Shown: positions 16,368 through 26,589 of the stretch, piece by piece
Layout: each line of letters begins with the position of its first letter
How positions within the stretch are numbered: the stretch's first letter is position 1
Source: Arsenicicoccus bolidensis DSM 15745
GTDB lineage: Bacteria > Actinomycetota > Actinomycetes > Actinomycetales > Dermatophilaceae
NCBI RefSeq assembly: GCF_000426385.1
Contig: NZ_AUFG01000011.1
Coordinates: 43,244-107,243, forward strand
Direction of reading: 5' to 3'
DNA length: 64,000 bases
Notes under the pieces: model-generated
Told to the model about the DNA's origin: nothing
Seen by the model: only the letters and a program-made list of their open reading frames with translations
Database searches by the model: none
Made by a program: the position numbers and the translations under genes

Positions 16368-17491
16368 GAGGCCAGCCCCGGGAAGGCCCGCAGCGGCACC
16401 CCCCACGCAGCCCCGGCCGTCACGGTGTCGACGACCAGCCGGGTCGTGGTGGTCACCGCCTCGGACGACCCCGATCCCGCGGACCACGTCGTCCCGCACG
16501 CCGTCTCGAGCGTGGTGAGGGCGTGGGTGACGAGCCGACGGGCGGCCGCCGCGTCGCGCACGGGGAAGGGCAGGGGATAGCCGGCCGGCGGCGCCCCGGT
16601 CGAGGCGCCCCGCGACTTGAGGCGCACCACGACGCCCGCCACCCGGTCCAGCTCTGTCGCGAAGGGGGCGCGGGCCTCGGCCGGCGTGCGGGCGGCGGCC
16701 ACCTCCAGGTGGTAGCGCGCCCGCCGGTGCGCCGCCAGCAACCCGGCGTCCGCGGGCGAGGCGGTCTCGCCCCAGGCCGGCCAGGACGGGGGCGCCCCCA
16801 GGACGGCGGCCAGGCGCGCCCGGCACGCCGCGAACGACGCCAGCAGCGGCAGCTGGCCGGCGTGGGCCGTCGCGAGCTCGGCCAGGGCCGCCGGTGACAC
16901 GGCGCCGGCCTCGGCCCGGGCGACGGCAGTCCGGTCGGGCGGGGCGGTCGGCGTCGACCCGTTCGGTGTCGACCCGTTCGGTGTCGACACGGCGGAGGCC
17001 GACGCCGACGCCGACGACGCGGCCGACACCGTCGACCCCGCCGACGATGCAGCCGACGCCGACGACCCTGTCGCCGCAGCCGACACCGTCGACCCCGCCG
17101 ACGATGCAGCCGTGGAGGAGGCCGTGGGGGAGGCCGCGGGGGAGGTGCGTTGCGCGTCCGGCACCCGGCGGTCGCGCAGCACCTGGTCGAAGGTGCGGGC
17201 CTGGACGGCGTGCAGGCGCGATGCCGTCACCCCGTCACCGGCCAGGCCGGTCGTCATACGGCCGAGGTCGGTCGACGCGCGCCAGGCGGCGAGCAGCAGC
17301 GCCTCGTCCTCGGTCGGCTCGCGGGTGGGGATCAGCGGCACGCGAGGGGCGTCGTCCTCCAGCCGGACCCGGCAGGCGGTCAGCAGCGCGAGCGGGGCGA
17401 GGGAGGCGGCCGTCAGCAGCGCGCGCCGCGAGGGCACCCCGGCGACGTCGCGCGGGGTGAGCGGGGCGGGCGGGGACGACCGGTCGACCAT
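16364..17491 (-). CDS. DUF4439 ferritin-like lipoprotein
   Basis: 375 aa. The N-terminus has twin Arg ([21 protein letters not shown]) in which the final Cys is a lipobox-like site, so the protein may be exported and lipid-anchored. A helical segment ([19 protein letters not shown] and following) and a C-terminal domain (residues about 215-375, [24 protein letters not shown]) fit the ferritin-like DUF4439 family commonly found beside rimP in actinobacteria. The two are joined by an Ala/Ser/Thr linker coded by duplicated DNA: a 33-nt block at 17022 is repeated at 17079 (57-bp period). Function unknown. Confidence 0.75.
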   Translation of the reverse strand: MVDRSSPPAPLTPRDVAGVPSRRALLTAASLAPLALLTACRVRLEDDAPRVPLIPTREPTEDEALLLAAWRASTDLGRMTTGLAGDGVTASRLHAVQARTFDQVLRDRRVPDAQRTSPAASPTASSTAASSAGSTVSAAATGSSASAASSAGSTVSAASSASASASAVSTPNGSTPNGSTPTAPPDRTAVARAEAGAVSPAALAELATAHAGQLPLLASFAACRARLAAVLGAPPSWPAWGETASPADAGLLAAHRRARYHLEVAAARTPAEARAPFATELDRVAGVVVRLKSRGASTGAPPAGYPLPFPVRDAAAARRLVTHALTTLETACGTTWSAGSGSSEAVTTTTRLVVDTVTAGAAWGVPLRAFPGLAS

Positions 17492-17686
17492 GGCTGCGAT
17501 CCTGCCACCCGGGCACGGGGCGCGGACGACGTGACACAGCCCGAGAGCACCGGACGCGTGCTGTCATCCCGCTCGCCCGCTCGATAGAGTTCCAGCAGGG
17601 CCGATGGCATAGGGTGTGGACTTTGCCGGGCCCCGCGCACAGACGTGCCGCGGCGCAGGCGCACATCACCGAAAGCGGAGGCAACG

Positions 17687-18211
17687 ATGGTCACCCGGAG
17701 CACCGAGCAGGACGTCCGCACGCTGCTGGACCCCGCGCTCGCCGAGCTGGGGCTCATGGTCGAGCAGCTCACCGTGCAGCAGGTGGGCAAGCGCCGCCTC
17801 GTGCGACTGACCGTCGACACCGACCTGGTGACCACGCCACCCGCCGACGAGACCACGGCCGTCGAGCCGCTCGACCTGGACCTGGTGGCCGACGCCACCC
17901 GACGCGTGAGCGAGCTCCTCGACGAGTCCGAGGTCATGGGCGAGCAGCCCTACGTCCTCGAGGTCGGCTCGCCCGGCGTCGACCGGCTGCTGACCGAGCC
18001 GCGACACTTCCGGCGCAACGTCGGTCGGCTCGTCAAGGCCTCGACCCCCGACGGCCAGGTCACCGGGCGCGTCGTCGCCGCCGGCCCCGAGCAGGTCACC
18101 CTCGAGGTCACCACCAAGGGTTCGTCGTCGACCCGGCAGCTCGCCTATCCCTACATCGCCCGCGCCCAGGTGCAGGTCGAGTTCACCCGCGCGACCGAGG
18201 AGAAGAACTGA
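17687..18211 (+). CDS. rimP: ribosome maturation factor RimP
   Basis: 174 aa from ATG 17687, with GGAG 6 nt upstream. A start at 17645 in the same frame adds a basic leader and no ribosome site. RimP helps 30S subunit assembly. Family blocks are [26 protein letters not shown] (seen here as [12 protein letters not shown]) and the C-terminal SH3-like part. It is first gene of the rimP-nusA-ylxR-infB cluster and overlaps nusA by one base. Confidence 0.93.
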   Translation: MVTRSTEQDVRTLLDPALAELGLMVEQLTVQQVGKRRLVRLTVDTDLVTTPPADETTAVEPLDLDLVADATRRVSELLDESEVMGEQPYVLEVGSPGVDRLLTEPRHFRRNVGRLVKASTPDGQVTGRVVAAGPEQVTLEVTTKGSSSTRQLAYPYIARAQVQVEFTRATEEKN

Positions 18212-19254
18212 TGGACATCGACATGGCGGTCCTGCGGATGCTCGCCACCGAGCGCGAGATCCCGCTCGAGGTGCTCGTCAAGACCATGGAGGACGCGATG
18301 CTCCTCGCGTACTCCAAGACGGAGGGGGCGGCCCGCCGTGCCCGCGTCGAGCTCGACCGCAAGTCCGGCAAGGTGACGGTCTGGGCCCTCGAGGACCTCG
18401 AGCCCGTGGCCGAGGGCGAGCCGCGCCCCGAGCCCAGGGAGTATGACGACACCCCCGCCGACTTCGGGCGGGTCGCCGCCTCGACGGCGCGCCAGGTCAT
18501 CCACCAGCGCATGCGTGACCTCGAGGACGAGTCCGTGCTCGGCGACTTCCGCGGCAAGGAGGGCGACATCCTGTCCGGCGTCGTCCAGCAGAGCTCCAAC
18601 CCGCGGGTCGTCCAGGTGGCCCTCGGTGGGGGCGTGGAGGGCGAGCTGCACGTCTCCGAGCAGGTGCCGGGTGAGCGCTACGTCCACGGCGACCGCATCC
18701 GCTGCTACTGCGTGAGCGTCAAGCGGGGCAACCGCGGCCCGCAGATCATGTTGTCGCGCACCCACCCCAACCTCGTCCGCAAGCTCTTCGCCCTGGAGGT
18801 GCCCGAGATCGCCGACGGCACCGTCGAGATCGCGGCGCTGGCGCGCGAGGCCGGGCACCGCACCAAGATCGCCGTCATCGCCAAGGCCCCCGGCGTCAAC
18901 GCCAAGGGCGCCTGCATCGGGCCGATGGGAGCCCGCGTCCGCGCGGTCATGACCGAGCTGCACGGCGAGAAGATTGACATCGTCGACTACTCCGACCAGC
19001 CCACCGAGTTCGTGGCGTCCGCCCTGTCGCCGTCCCGGGTGCTGTCCGTCGAGGTCGTGGACCCCAAGCTGCGCGCCGCCAAGGTCGTCGTGCCCGACTA
19101 CCAGCTGTCGCTCGCCATCGGCAAGGAGGGGCAGAACGCCCGCCTCGCCGCCAAGCTGACGGGCTGGCGGATCGACATCCATCCCGACACCCCCGTGGGT
19201 GGCCGGCAGGCACCGGCCGACCCGGGCCCCGCCGACGCCGAACCGGGTGCCTGA
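18211..19254 (+). CDS. nusA: transcription termination/antitermination factor NusA
   Basis: 347 aa from ATG 18211, sharing one base with the rimP stop. It has the N-terminal RNA-polymerase-binding domain, an S1 domain ([12 protein letters not shown] around residue 113) and two KH domains including [18 protein letters not shown] and [19 protein letters not shown]. The C-terminal acidic repeats of enterobacterial NusA are absent, as usual in actinobacteria. It modulates pausing and termination and binds rRNA leader transcripts. Confidence 0.95.
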   Translation: MDIDMAVLRMLATEREIPLEVLVKTMEDAMLLAYSKTEGAARRARVELDRKSGKVTVWALEDLEPVAEGEPRPEPREYDDTPADFGRVAASTARQVIHQRMRDLEDESVLGDFRGKEGDILSGVVQQSSNPRVVQVALGGGVEGELHVSEQVPGERYVHGDRIRCYCVSVKRGNRGPQIMLSRTHPNLVRKLFALEVPEIADGTVEIAALAREAGHRTKIAVIAKAPGVNAKGACIGPMGARVRAVMTELHGEKIDIVDYSDQPTEFVASALSPSRVLSVEVVDPKLRAAKVVVPDYQLSLAIGKEGQNARLAAKLTGWRIDIHPDTPVGGRQAPADPGPADAEPGA

Positions 19255-19327
19255 GGCTCCCGGCCCGCCCGGCGAGCAGGGCTCCCCGCACGGCACGGTG
19301 CGACGACACGCCCGGGGACACGGTAGG

Positions 19328-19645
19328 ATGGATCAGTCCGGTCGCACGACCACCACGACCTCGCCCGCCCCGGGTCCCGCCCGAACGTGCGTGGGCTGCC
19401 GTGGTGTCGGTGACCGGGCGGCTCTCCTGCGAGTGGTGGCGGAGCCGGACGAGCGTGGATCCCTCCACGTCGTCCCGGACCCGCTGCGACGCAGGCCCGG
19501 ACGTGGAGCCTGGCTCCACCCGGACCCGGCCTGCCTGGAGCTCGCCGTGCGCCGCAAGGCGTTCGGGCGTGCCCTCCGTGCGGACGTCATGACCGACGTC
19601 GCCGCGCTGCGGGCGTGGGTGGAGAGCGAGCACGACCGGCCCTGA
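19328..19645 (+). CDS. ylxR: YlxR family RNA-binding protein (DUF448)
   Basis: 105 aa from ATG 19328. The frame is open to 19199, but that part overlaps nusA. The family motif RTCVGCRGVGDRAALLRVV is followed by GRGAWLHPDPACLELAVRRKAFGRALR, which covers the whole YlxR fold. It sits at its conserved place between nusA and infB. YlxR proteins bind RNA and have been linked to RNase P and to gene regulation. Confidence 0.9.
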   Translation: MDQSGRTTTTTSPAPGPARTCVGCRGVGDRAALLRVVAEPDERGSLHVVPDPLRRRPGRGAWLHPDPACLELAVRRKAFGRALRADVMTDVAALRAWVESEHDRP

Positions 19646-19705
19646 CGGCACCCGTCGCCGAGGCCGTGACAGCACCGTCCGAGAACCGAAAGCGGGTTTG
19701 ACGCT

Positions 19706-19798
19706 ATGAGCACCCGATGAGTACTCAGCGATGAGCATGCCCCAGCACTAACGACGGTCCGTGACCGGCGGAGGACCTCTCCGCGCCCGCCCGGACCG
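19706..19798 (+). promoter_or_regulatory. structured infB leader with three coupled mini-ORFs
   Basis: Three tiny reading frames follow one another, each start overlapping the previous stop as ATGA: MSTR (19706-19720), MSTQR (19717-19734) and MSMPQH (19731-19751). A 10-bp palindrome TGAGTACTCA (19718-19727) spans the second start. Behind them CGGTCCG (19755-19761) can pair with CGGACCG (19792-19798), just upstream of the infB AAGGAGA site. A possible -35 TTGACG at 19697 lies just before the first ATG. The layout suggests translation-coupled control of IF2 synthesis; that is inference. Confidence 0.55.
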
Positions 19799-19813
19799 AG
19801 ATCAAGGAGAATT

Positions 19814-22800
19814 GTGGCTAAGGTCCGGGTCTACGAGCTCGCCAAGGAGCTCGGAGTCGAGAGCAAGGTTCTGCTCGAGCACCTGAAGAACCAGGGAGAG
19901 TTCGTCCGCGCGGCGTCCTCCACCATCGAGGCGCCGGTCGTGCGCCGCATCCGGGAGTCCTTCCCGGCCGAGCTCGCCGGCGGTTCCGGCGGCTCCCCCA
20001 AGACTGCCGCGGCGGCCCCCAAGCCTGCTGCTGGCACCCCGTCCCGTCCGACGCCGGGACCGGCCAGGAAGGCCGCCGCCCCCGCCGAGGAGAAGCCGGC
20101 GGCCCCGGCTGCTCCGGCTGCCCCGTCGTCCGCGCAGGAGACGCCGGCAGCCCCGGAGGCTCCCGCCGCCGACACCCCCGCTCCGGCCAAGGCCGCCCCG
20201 AAGGCGCCCGCAGCCGAGGCACCGGCGCCCGCCGCCGCCCCTGCTCCGGCAGCCGCTGGCGCAGCCCCCGGCCCGCGGCCGGCACAGCCTGGTCCCCGAC
20301 CGGCTGCTCCCGGCCCGCGCCAGCCGCAGACCTCCGGCCGCTCCGGCGGCCAGGGTGGTCAGGGCGGTCGTCCCGGAGCTCCTCGCCCCGGCAACAACCC
20401 GTTCGCGTCCTCGCAGGGCATGGGTCAGCGTCCCGAGCGCACCGAGCGTCCGGAGCGCACCGACCGCCCTGAGCGCACCGACCGCCCCGAGCGGACCGAC
20501 CGTCCCGAGCGGACCGACCGCCCCGAGCGGACCGACCGTCCCGCTCGTGACGGCGGCGCACCTCGTCCCGGCGGGGCTCCGCGCCCCGGTGGTGGTCAGG
20601 GCTCGGCCCGTCCCGGCAACAACCCCTTCGCGCCCTCGCAGGGCATGCCTCGCCCCCAGGCGCCGCGTCCCGGTGGCCAGGCCGGCGCTGCCGGTCCTCG
20701 TCCGGGTGGCCCGCGTCCCGCGGCGCCTCGTCCCGGCGGTGCCCGTCCCACGCCCGGCGCCATGCCGAGCCGTTCGTCCGTGCCGCGTCCCGGTGAGCGT
20801 CCCGCCCGTGGTGGCGGCGGCGGTCGTCCCGGTGCGCCCGGTGGTGGCGGCGGCGGCTTCGGCGCGCGTCCCGGTGGTGGCGGCGGCTTCGCCGGCCGTC
20901 CCGGTGGCGGTGGTCGTCCCGGCGGTGGCGCCGGTCGCGGCGGCACCCAGGGTGCCTTCGGTCGCGGCGGCAAGCCCGCCCGCGGACGCAAGAGCAAGCG
21001 CGCGAAGCGTCAGGAGTTCGAGCAGATGCAGGCGCCGTCCATCGGTGGCGTCTCGGTGCCCCGTGGCGACGGCTCGACCGTCGTGCGCGTGCGCCGCGGC
21101 TCGTCGCTGACGGACTTCGCCGACCGCATCAACGCCAACCCGGCGTCGCTGGTCACCGTGCTGTTCCACCTCGGTGAGATGGCGACGGCGACGCAGTCGC
21201 TCGACGAGGACACCTTCAAGGTGCTCGGCTCCGAGCTCGGCTACGACATCCAGGTCGTCTCGCCGGAGGAGGAGGAGCAGGAGCTCTTCGCGTCCTTCAA
21301 CATCGACCTCGAGGGCGAGGAGTACTCCGACGAGGAGCTCCAGGCCCGTCCGCCGGTCGTGACCGTCATGGGTCACGTCGACCACGGAAAGACCCGCCTG
21401 CTGGACGCGATCCGCAACGCCAACGTCATCTCGACCGAGGCCGGCGGCATCACCCAGCACATCGGTGCCTACCAGGTCGCCGTGCAGCACGAGGACCAGG
21501 AGCGCAAGCTCACGGTCATCGACACCCCCGGTCACGAGGCCTTCACGGCCATGCGTGCCCGTGGTGCCAAGGTCACCGACATCGCGATCCTCGTCGTGGC
21601 CGCGGACGACGGCGTCATGCCGCAGACCATCGAGGCGCTCAACCACGCCCAGGCCGCGGACGTGCCGATCGTGGTCGCCGTCAACAAGATCGACGTCGAC
21701 GGCGCCAACCCGGCCAAGGTCCGCCAGCAGCTGACCGAGTACAACCTCGTCGCCGAGGAGTACGGCGGCGAGACGATGTTCGTCGACATCTCGGCCAAGC
21801 AGGGTCAGAACATCGACCAGCTGCTCGAGGCGGTCCTGCTCACCGCGGACGCCGCCCTCGACCTGCGCGCCAACCCCGAGACCGACGCCCGCGGCGTGGC
21901 CATCGAGGCCAACCTCGACCGTGGTCGCGGTGCGACGGCGACCGTCCTCGTCCAGCAGGGCACCCTGCGGGTCGGCGACGCGATCGTCGCCGGATCGGCC
22001 CACGGCCGCGTCCGCGCGATGCTCGACGAGCACGGCAAGCAGGTCAAGGAGGCGACCCCGTCGCGTCCCGTCCAGGTGCTCGGACTCGCGTCCGTGCCCC
22101 GCGCCGGCGACACCTTCGTCGTCGCGCCGGACGACCGCACCGCCCGCCAGATCGCCGAGAAGCGCGAGGCCGCGGACCGCCAGGCCAGCCTGGCCAAGTC
22201 CCGCAAGCGCATCTCCCTCGAGGACCTCAACGAGGCTCTCGCGGCCGGCAAGGTCGAGACGCTCAACCTCATCCTCAAGGGTGACGCGAGCGGTTCGGTC
22301 GAGGCGCTGGAGGACGCCCTCCTGCAGATCGACGTGGGCGAGGAGGTCGACCTGCGCATCATCGACCGCGGCGTCGGCGCGATCACGATGAACAACATCA
22401 ACCTCGCCGTCGCCTCCAACGCGGTCATCATCGGCTTCAACGTCCGCGCCGAGGGCCAGAACGCCGAGTACGCCGACCGCGAGGGCGTCGAGATCCGCTA
22501 CTACTCGGTCATCTACCAGGCGATCGAGGAGATCGAGGCGGCCCTCAAGGGCATGCTCAAGCCGGAGTTCGAGGAGGTGGAGCTCGGCACCGCCGAGATC
22601 CGCGAGATCTTCCGCTCCAGCAAGTTCGGCAACATCGCCGGATCGATCGTCCGCAGCGGCGAGATCAAGCGTGGCGCGAGGGCTCGCATCACGCGCAACG
22701 GGGTCGTCGTCTCCGAGAACGTCGAGGTCGCCGGCCTCCGACGCTTCAAGGACGACGTCACCGAGGTGCGCGAGGGCTTCGAGTGCGGCATCAACCTGGG

Positions 22801-22870
22801 GTCCTACAACGACCTCCAGCTGGGTGACCTCATCGCGACGTACGAGATGCGCGAGAAGCCTCGCGACTAG
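19814..22870 (+). CDS. infB: translation initiation factor IF-2
   Basis: 1018 aa from GTG 19814 with AAGGAGA upstream. The N-terminal IF2_N domain ([25 protein letters not shown]) is followed by about 370 residues of Ala/Pro- then Gly/Arg-rich low complexity, a second IF2_N region near residue 400, and the GTPase domain from about 510 with GHVDHGKT (G1), DTPGHEAF (G3) and NKID (G4). Domains II-IV carry [11 protein letters not shown] and end KPRD. IF-2 brings fMet-tRNA to the 30S subunit. An 18-bp tandem repeat at 20432-20541 codes for six ERTDRP-like hexapeptides. Confidence 0.96.
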   Translation: MAKVRVYELAKELGVESKVLLEHLKNQGEFVRAASSTIEAPVVRRIRESFPAELAGGSGGSPKTAAAAPKPAAGTPSRPTPGPARKAAAPAEEKPAAPAAPAAPSSAQETPAAPEAPAADTPAPAKAAPKAPAAEAPAPAAAPAPAAAGAAPGPRPAQPGPRPAAPGPRQPQTSGRSGGQGGQGGRPGAPRPGNNPFASSQGMGQRPERTERPERTDRPERTDRPERTDRPERTDRPERTDRPARDGGAPRPGGAPRPGGGQGSARPGNNPFAPSQGMPRPQAPRPGGQAGAAGPRPGGPRPAAPRPGGARPTPGAMPSRSSVPRPGERPARGGGGGRPGAPGGGGGGFGARPGGGGGFAGRPGGGGRPGGGAGRGGTQGAFGRGGKPARGRKSKRAKRQEFEQMQAPSIGGVSVPRGDGSTVVRVRRGSSLTDFADRINANPASLVTVLFHLGEMATATQSLDEDTFKVLGSELGYDIQVVSPEEEEQELFASFNIDLEGEEYSDEELQARPPVVTVMGHVDHGKTRLLDAIRNANVISTEAGGITQHIGAYQVAVQHEDQERKLTVIDTPGHEAFTAMRARGAKVTDIAILVVAADDGVMPQTIEALNHAQAADVPIVVAVNKIDVDGANPAKVRQQLTEYNLVAEEYGGETMFVDISAKQGQNIDQLLEAVLLTADAALDLRANPETDARGVAIEANLDRGRGATATVLVQQGTLRVGDAIVAGSAHGRVRAMLDEHGKQVKEATPSRPVQVLGLASVPRAGDTFVVAPDDRTARQIAEKREAADRQASLAKSRKRISLEDLNEALAAGKVETLNLILKGDASGSVEALEDALLQIDVGEEVDLRIIDRGVGAITMNNINLAVASNAVIIGFNVRAEGQNAEYADREGVEIRYYSVIYQAIEEIEAALKGMLKPEFEEVELGTAEIREIFRSSKFGNIAGSIVRSGEIKRGARARITRNGVVVSENVEVAGLRRFKDDVTEVREGFECGINLGSYNDLQLGDLIATYEMREKPRD

Positions 22871-22887
22871 TGAGCTGGTGAGACTGC

Positions 22888-22927
22888 GGGGACGAGCGGG
22901 CCGGACCTACCATCCGCCGCTCGTCCC
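22888..22927 (+). terminator. candidate terminator after infB
   Basis: GGGACGAGCGG (22888-22898) and CCGCTCGTCCC (22917-22927) form an exact 11-bp stem with an 18-nt loop, starting 17 nt after the infB stop. There is no U-tract, which is common for actinobacterial terminators. Confidence 0.55.
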
Positions 22928-22981
22928 TCGCGGCTCCCGGCCTCTGCCTTCATAGTCGGGCGGAGGTTGGGCGGTGGCTGG

Positions 22982-23074
22982 CGTCGGGCCCTGTCGGGAC
23001 GGGACGGGCTGGGTCTGGCGGGAGCAGCGAGGCACGAGCTGCGGATGGAAGGCCCGTCCCGACAGGGCCCGACG
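22982..23074 (+). repeat. perfect 22-bp inverted repeat in methyltransferase leader
   Basis: The left arm at 22982-23003 (starting CGTCGGGCCCTG) and the right arm at 23053-23074 (ending CAGGGCCCGACG) are exact reverse complements over 22 bp with a 49-nt loop. The right arm ends 16 nt before the methyltransferase ATG at 23091, just before its AAGGA. A strong RNA hairpin or a cruciform-like DNA site is possible. Apart from this and the infB terminator, the 22871-23090 gap holds no gene. Confidence 0.8.
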
Positions 23075-23090
23075 GACACGAAGGACGACG

Positions 23091-24134
23091 ATGAACTCCT
23101 ACCTGGCGCTCGTGGCGCCTTCGCACAACCGGGTGTATGCCGATCGGGCGCCCGCCCTCATGGCGGCCGAGCTGCGTTGTGTCGCTGATGCGCTCGTGCC
23201 GGACGGCGTCATGGACGTCGCGCCGGTCGAGGTGGCGGGGGTCGACTACCTCGGGTTCGAGACGGCGGCGCCGCTGACCGGCGACCCGCTCCGCGCGGTG
23301 TCGGCGCTGTCCGGCATACAGGCCCTGTATCTGCGCGAGGGCGACGAGCACGCTGCCCTGCTGAGGCCGGTCGCGCTGGAACGACCGGACCGGTTCCCGA
23401 GCGACCTGGTCACGATCCTGAAGTACCAGGGCAAGACCAACGAGCAGTTCACCCGGCTGCTGCTGACCGTCACCGCCATGGCGACGGCGTGGCCCGAGCG
23501 CTACCTCGACGGCACCATGACGGTCCTGGACCCGATGTGCGGTCGCGGCACCACGCTCAGCACCGCCATCACGCTCGGGCTCGACGTCACCGGCATCGAC
23601 CTGGACGCCAAGGACCTCGAGGCCTACCAGGCCTTCCTCAGCACCTACCTGCGCCAGCACCGGGTCAAGCACAAGCTGACCTCCGGAGGCATCCGCCGCA
23701 ACGGCAAGACCCTCGGGCGCCGCTTCGACGTCGAGCTGGCCGCCGACAAGGACGACTACAAGGCGGGACGCGTGCAGCGCGTGACCTACCTGGGAGTCGA
23801 CACGACCAGGCTGCAGGGCCTGCTGCCCGCCGGGCAGACCAACGTGATCGTCACCGACACGCCCTACGGCGTCCAGCACGGCAGCCACGGCGACCGCCTG
23901 GCCCGCAGCCCGCTCGACCTGCTCGACGAGGCGCTGCCCGGGTGGGTCCGGGCGCTGCGCACCGGGGGCGCGGTCGGGCTCGCGATCAACCGGCACGTGG
24001 CCCCCCGCGACGACGTGACCGACCTGCTGGGGCGACATGGCCTCACCGTGGTCGACCAGGGTGGTTACGGTGGACTCCGTCACCGCGTCGACGCCTCCAT
24101 CGACCGCGACATCGTGGTCGCCCGCAAGGGCTGA
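23091..24134 (+). CDS. RNA/DNA methyltransferase-like protein (TRM11/UPF0020 type)
   Basis: 347 aa from ATG 23091 with AAGGA upstream; the frame is open earlier but overlaps the inverted repeat. A SAM-binding motif [21 protein letters not shown] lies around residues 146-165, and a catalytic N6-adenine/guanine-type motif [10 protein letters not shown] (DPPY-like, here DTPY) near residue 263. This order is typical of the TRM11/RlmL-like class that methylates tRNA or rRNA bases. There is no recognisable THUMP domain in the first 130 residues, although these may hold a diverged one. It sits between infB and rbfA, so an RNA target is the better guess. Confidence 0.8.
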   Translation: MNSYLALVAPSHNRVYADRAPALMAAELRCVADALVPDGVMDVAPVEVAGVDYLGFETAAPLTGDPLRAVSALSGIQALYLREGDEHAALLRPVALERPDRFPSDLVTILKYQGKTNEQFTRLLLTVTAMATAWPERYLDGTMTVLDPMCGRGTTLSTAITLGLDVTGIDLDAKDLEAYQAFLSTYLRQHRVKHKLTSGGIRRNGKTLGRRFDVELAADKDDYKAGRVQRVTYLGVDTTRLQGLLPAGQTNVIVTDTPYGVQHGSHGDRLARSPLDLLDEALPGWVRALRTGGAVGLAINRHVAPRDDVTDLLGRHGLTVVDQGGYGGLRHRVDASIDRDIVVARKG

Positions 24135-24199
24135 CCCACGCACCACGCCCGTCGGCACCCCCGCCGGCGGCGTCCGACCCATCACGAAGGGGCACTCTC

Positions 24200-24871
24200 A
24201 TGGCAGACCCGGCACGCGCCCGCAAGATCGCCGACCGCATCAAGGTCGTCGCGGCCGAGTATCTCGAGTACCGCCTCAAGGACGAGCGCCTCGGCTTCGT
24301 CACCATCACCGACGTCCGCGTCACCGGTGACCTGCAGCACGCCTCGATCTTCTACACCGTCTTCGGCTCCGACGAGGAGCGCGAGGGCACCGCCGCCGCC
24401 CTGCAGGACAACCTGGGCCGGATCCGGTCCTACGTCGGCAAGGCCCTCGGCATCCGGCTCACCCCGAGCCTGGAGTTCATCGCCGACGCTCTGCCCGAGA
24501 CGTCCTCCCAGCTCGAGGACGCGCTGCGCAAGGCACGCGAGCGGGACGAGGAGCTGGCCCGCCAGCGCGCGCAGGCCGCCTACGCCGGTGACGCCGACCC
24601 CTACAAGAAGCCCGTGGGCGCCGACGACGAGCTGTCCGGGGTGGGCGCGGCACCTGCCGACTCCGCCGGCGACGTCACCTCCGCCAGCGACGTCACCTCC
24701 GCCAGCGACTCGGACTCGGTGGACGGCTACATGGCCGTGCCCCCGCCCGCGTCCGTCAAGGACGGCGGCGTCGACGCCGAGGAGGCCTCCCAGCTCGAGG
24801 ACGTGGCCGCGCTGGACCTGGTCGACCAGGAGGAGGACGCCGCCCAGGGCACCGGGCGTGCCGATGGCTAG
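24200..24871 (+). CDS. rbfA: ribosome-binding factor A with long acidic tail
   Basis: 223 aa from ATG 24200, ribosome site GAAGGGG. Residues 1-125 are a normal RbfA KH-like domain ([36 protein letters not shown], quoted for its Arg/Asp/Gly positions, and [13 protein letters not shown]). RbfA matures the 16S rRNA 5' end and 30S subunit. The last 95 residues are an Asp/Ala/Ser-rich extension with a short duplication [10 protein letters not shown], so the protein is longer than the usual 110-150 aa. It overlaps truB by 8 nt. Confidence 0.92.
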   Translation: MADPARARKIADRIKVVAAEYLEYRLKDERLGFVTITDVRVTGDLQHASIFYTVFGSDEEREGTAAALQDNLGRIRSYVGKALGIRLTPSLEFIADALPETSSQLEDALRKARERDEELARQRAQAAYAGDADPYKKPVGADDELSGVGAAPADSAGDVTSASDVTSASDSDSVDGYMAVPPPASVKDGGVDAEEASQLEDVAALDLVDQEEDAAQGTGRADG

Positions 24872-25832
24872 GAGCCGTGACGCCGACGGACCCGACGGCC
24901 TGCTCGTCGTGGACAAGCCGGCCGGCTGGACCAGCCACGACGTGGTCGGGCGGGTCCGCAGGCTGGCCGGCACCCGCAAGGTCGGTCACGCCGGCACGCT
25001 CGACCCCATGGCCACGGGCGTCCTCGTCCTGGGGCTGGGGCGCGGCACCAGGCTGCTGACCTTCCTGGTGGGCTGCGACAAGGCCTACGACGCGACGATC
25101 CGCCTGGGCCAGGCGACGGTCACCGACGACGCCGAGGGCGAGGTGACGGCGACCACGCCGGTGGACGGTGTCACCCCCGAGCGCGTGGCGGCCGCGGTGG
25201 CCGGGCTCACGGGCGCCATCGAGCAGGTCCCGAGCGCCGTGTCGGCGATCAAGGTCGACGGGCGCCGCTCCTACGCCCGGGTCCGGTCGGGCGAGGACGT
25301 CGAGCTGCCCGCGCGCCCGGTCACGGTGTCCCGCTTCGACATCCACGACCAGCGCGTGGCGGGGGAGACGGCATACGACCTGGACGTGAGCGTCGAGGTC
25401 TCGTCGGGCACCTATGTGCGCGCCCTGGCGCGCGACCTCGGCTCGGCCCTCGGCGTGGGTGGTCACCTGACCGCGCTGCGCCGCACCCGCGTGGGCGGCT
25501 ACGCCCTGGACGTGGCGGCGGACCTCAAGGGCCTGACGGCGGCGTATGACGCCGCGCGCACCCGCCTCGGCGTGGACCGGCTCGACCGCGCGGACCTGCC
25601 CGCCCTGCCGCTGCTGGACCTGGCGACCGCGGCGCGCGCGCAGTTCCCGGCGCACGAGCTCACGGCCGAGGAGGCCACGGCGCTGGGCTACGGCCAGCGG
25701 ATCGGCTCCGGGGTGCCGGGGGAGGGCGTGGTCGCGGGGTTCGCCCCGGACGGTCGCCTGGTGGCGATGCTGGACGAGACGCGGGCGCAGGCCCGCAGCC
25801 TCGTGGTGCTGGCCCCGGCCGAGCCGCGCTGA
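24864..25832 (+). CDS. truB: tRNA pseudouridine(55) synthase TruB
   Basis: 322 aa from ATG 24864, inside the end of rbfA. The signature [14 protein letters not shown] holds catalytic Asp47, and [11 protein letters not shown] precedes it. Further blocks are [16 protein letters not shown] and [16 protein letters not shown]-terminal PUA-like domain ends at [10 protein letters not shown]. It makes pseudouridine 55 in the T-loop of tRNAs. Confidence 0.95.
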   Translation: MARSRDADGPDGLLVVDKPAGWTSHDVVGRVRRLAGTRKVGHAGTLDPMATGVLVLGLGRGTRLLTFLVGCDKAYDATIRLGQATVTDDAEGEVTATTPVDGVTPERVAAAVAGLTGAIEQVPSAVSAIKVDGRRSYARVRSGEDVELPARPVTVSRFDIHDQRVAGETAYDLDVSVEVSSGTYVRALARDLGSALGVGGHLTALRRTRVGGYALDVAADLKGLTAAYDAARTRLGVDRLDRADLPALPLLDLATAARAQFPAHELTAEEATALGYGQRIGSGVPGEGVVAGFAPDGRLVAMLDETRAQARSLVVLAPAEPR

Positions 25833-25853
25833 CGACGCGTCACCAGCCGGGCA

Positions 25854-26492
25854 TCAGCGATAGAACGCCGCGATCATCGCGCTCTCGGCTTCGGTGAGGT
25901 GGTCGCGCATGATCCGCTCGGCGGCGGCCGGGTCGGCGGCGCGGATCGCGTCCAGGACGTCGGCGTGCGCGGCGTGCTCGCTGTCGGCGGCGATGTAGGT
26001 CGCGAGCGGGGGCAGCAGGGCGTGCGCGCGGGTGGTCTCGTCGAACAGGTGCGACAGCGTCGCCTCGGCCCGGCGGTTGCGGGCGGCGGCGGCGATCCGC
26101 CGGTGGAACAACGACGCGGCACGGACGGCCTCCGCGTGCTCCGAGGCGGACACCTGCTGCTCCAGGAGGCCCTCGAGGTCGGTGACCAAGGCCGCGGTCA
26201 CCCCGGCGGCGGCCGCGGCGGCGACCATGGGCTCGACGGCCCGGCGCAGCTCCATGACCTCGCGGATGTCGTGGAAGCCCATGCTGCTGACGGTGTAGCC
26301 GCGGCGGGGGATGACGGTGACCCAGCCCTCGACGGCGAGCATCTGCAGGGCCTCGCGGACGGGGGTCTTGGAGACGGAGTACTCCTCGGCGAGGGACTTC
26401 TCGAGGAGCAGGTCGCCCGGGTGCACGTCGGTCGCGACGATCCGCGCGCGCAGCTCGTCGCGCAGCCGCTCGGACATGGACTCGTGGGACAT
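25854..26492 (-). CDS. GntR/FCD-family transcriptional regulator
   Basis: 212 aa from ATG 26492. The winged helix reads VHPGDLLLEKSLAEEYSVSKTPVREALQMLAVEGWVTVIPRRGYTVSS at residues 23-70, and an all-helical FCD domain follows with FHRRIAAAARN and a His-rich metal or ligand pocket. It is divergent from an MHS symporter and a hydroxyacid dehydrogenase, which are its likely targets. The ligand is unknown, probably the transported hydroxyacid. It is unrelated in detail to the lctP-linked GntR. Confidence 0.85.
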   Translation of the reverse strand: MSHESMSERLRDELRARIVATDVHPGDLLLEKSLAEEYSVSKTPVREALQMLAVEGWVTVIPRRGYTVSSMGFHDIREVMELRRAVEPMVAAAAAAGVTAALVTDLEGLLEQQVSASEHAEAVRAASLFHRRIAAAARNRRAEATLSHLFDETTRAHALLPPLATYIAADSEHAAHADVLDAIRAADPAAAERIMRDHLTEAESAMIAAFYR

Positions 26493-26589
26493 GGGGCCAT
26501 CCTGGCAGATCCACCGGCCGAGAACCCTTGCGGATCTCCGTCATATATCTGCAGTATGTCTATCGACACCCCTGAACCAGGAGCTGACA
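26493..26589. promoter_or_regulatory. divergent promoter region, GntR gene / symporter
   Basis: The 97-bp gap between two divergent starts holds the only AT-rich stretch nearby, TCATATATCTGCAGTATGTC (26541-26560). CATA and TATG flank a CTGCAG core as an imperfect palindrome, a plausible FCD-regulator operator overlapping a -10 region. No TGGTNNNACCA site like that at 5193 is present. Evidence is weak. Confidence 0.35.

Noticed and set aside
19802..22033. Open frame of 743 codons on the minus strand over infB
   Set aside because: Composition is a Gly/Thr/Arg shadow of the Ala/Pro/Gly-rich IF-2 linker and GTPase domain; no motif, no ribosome site.
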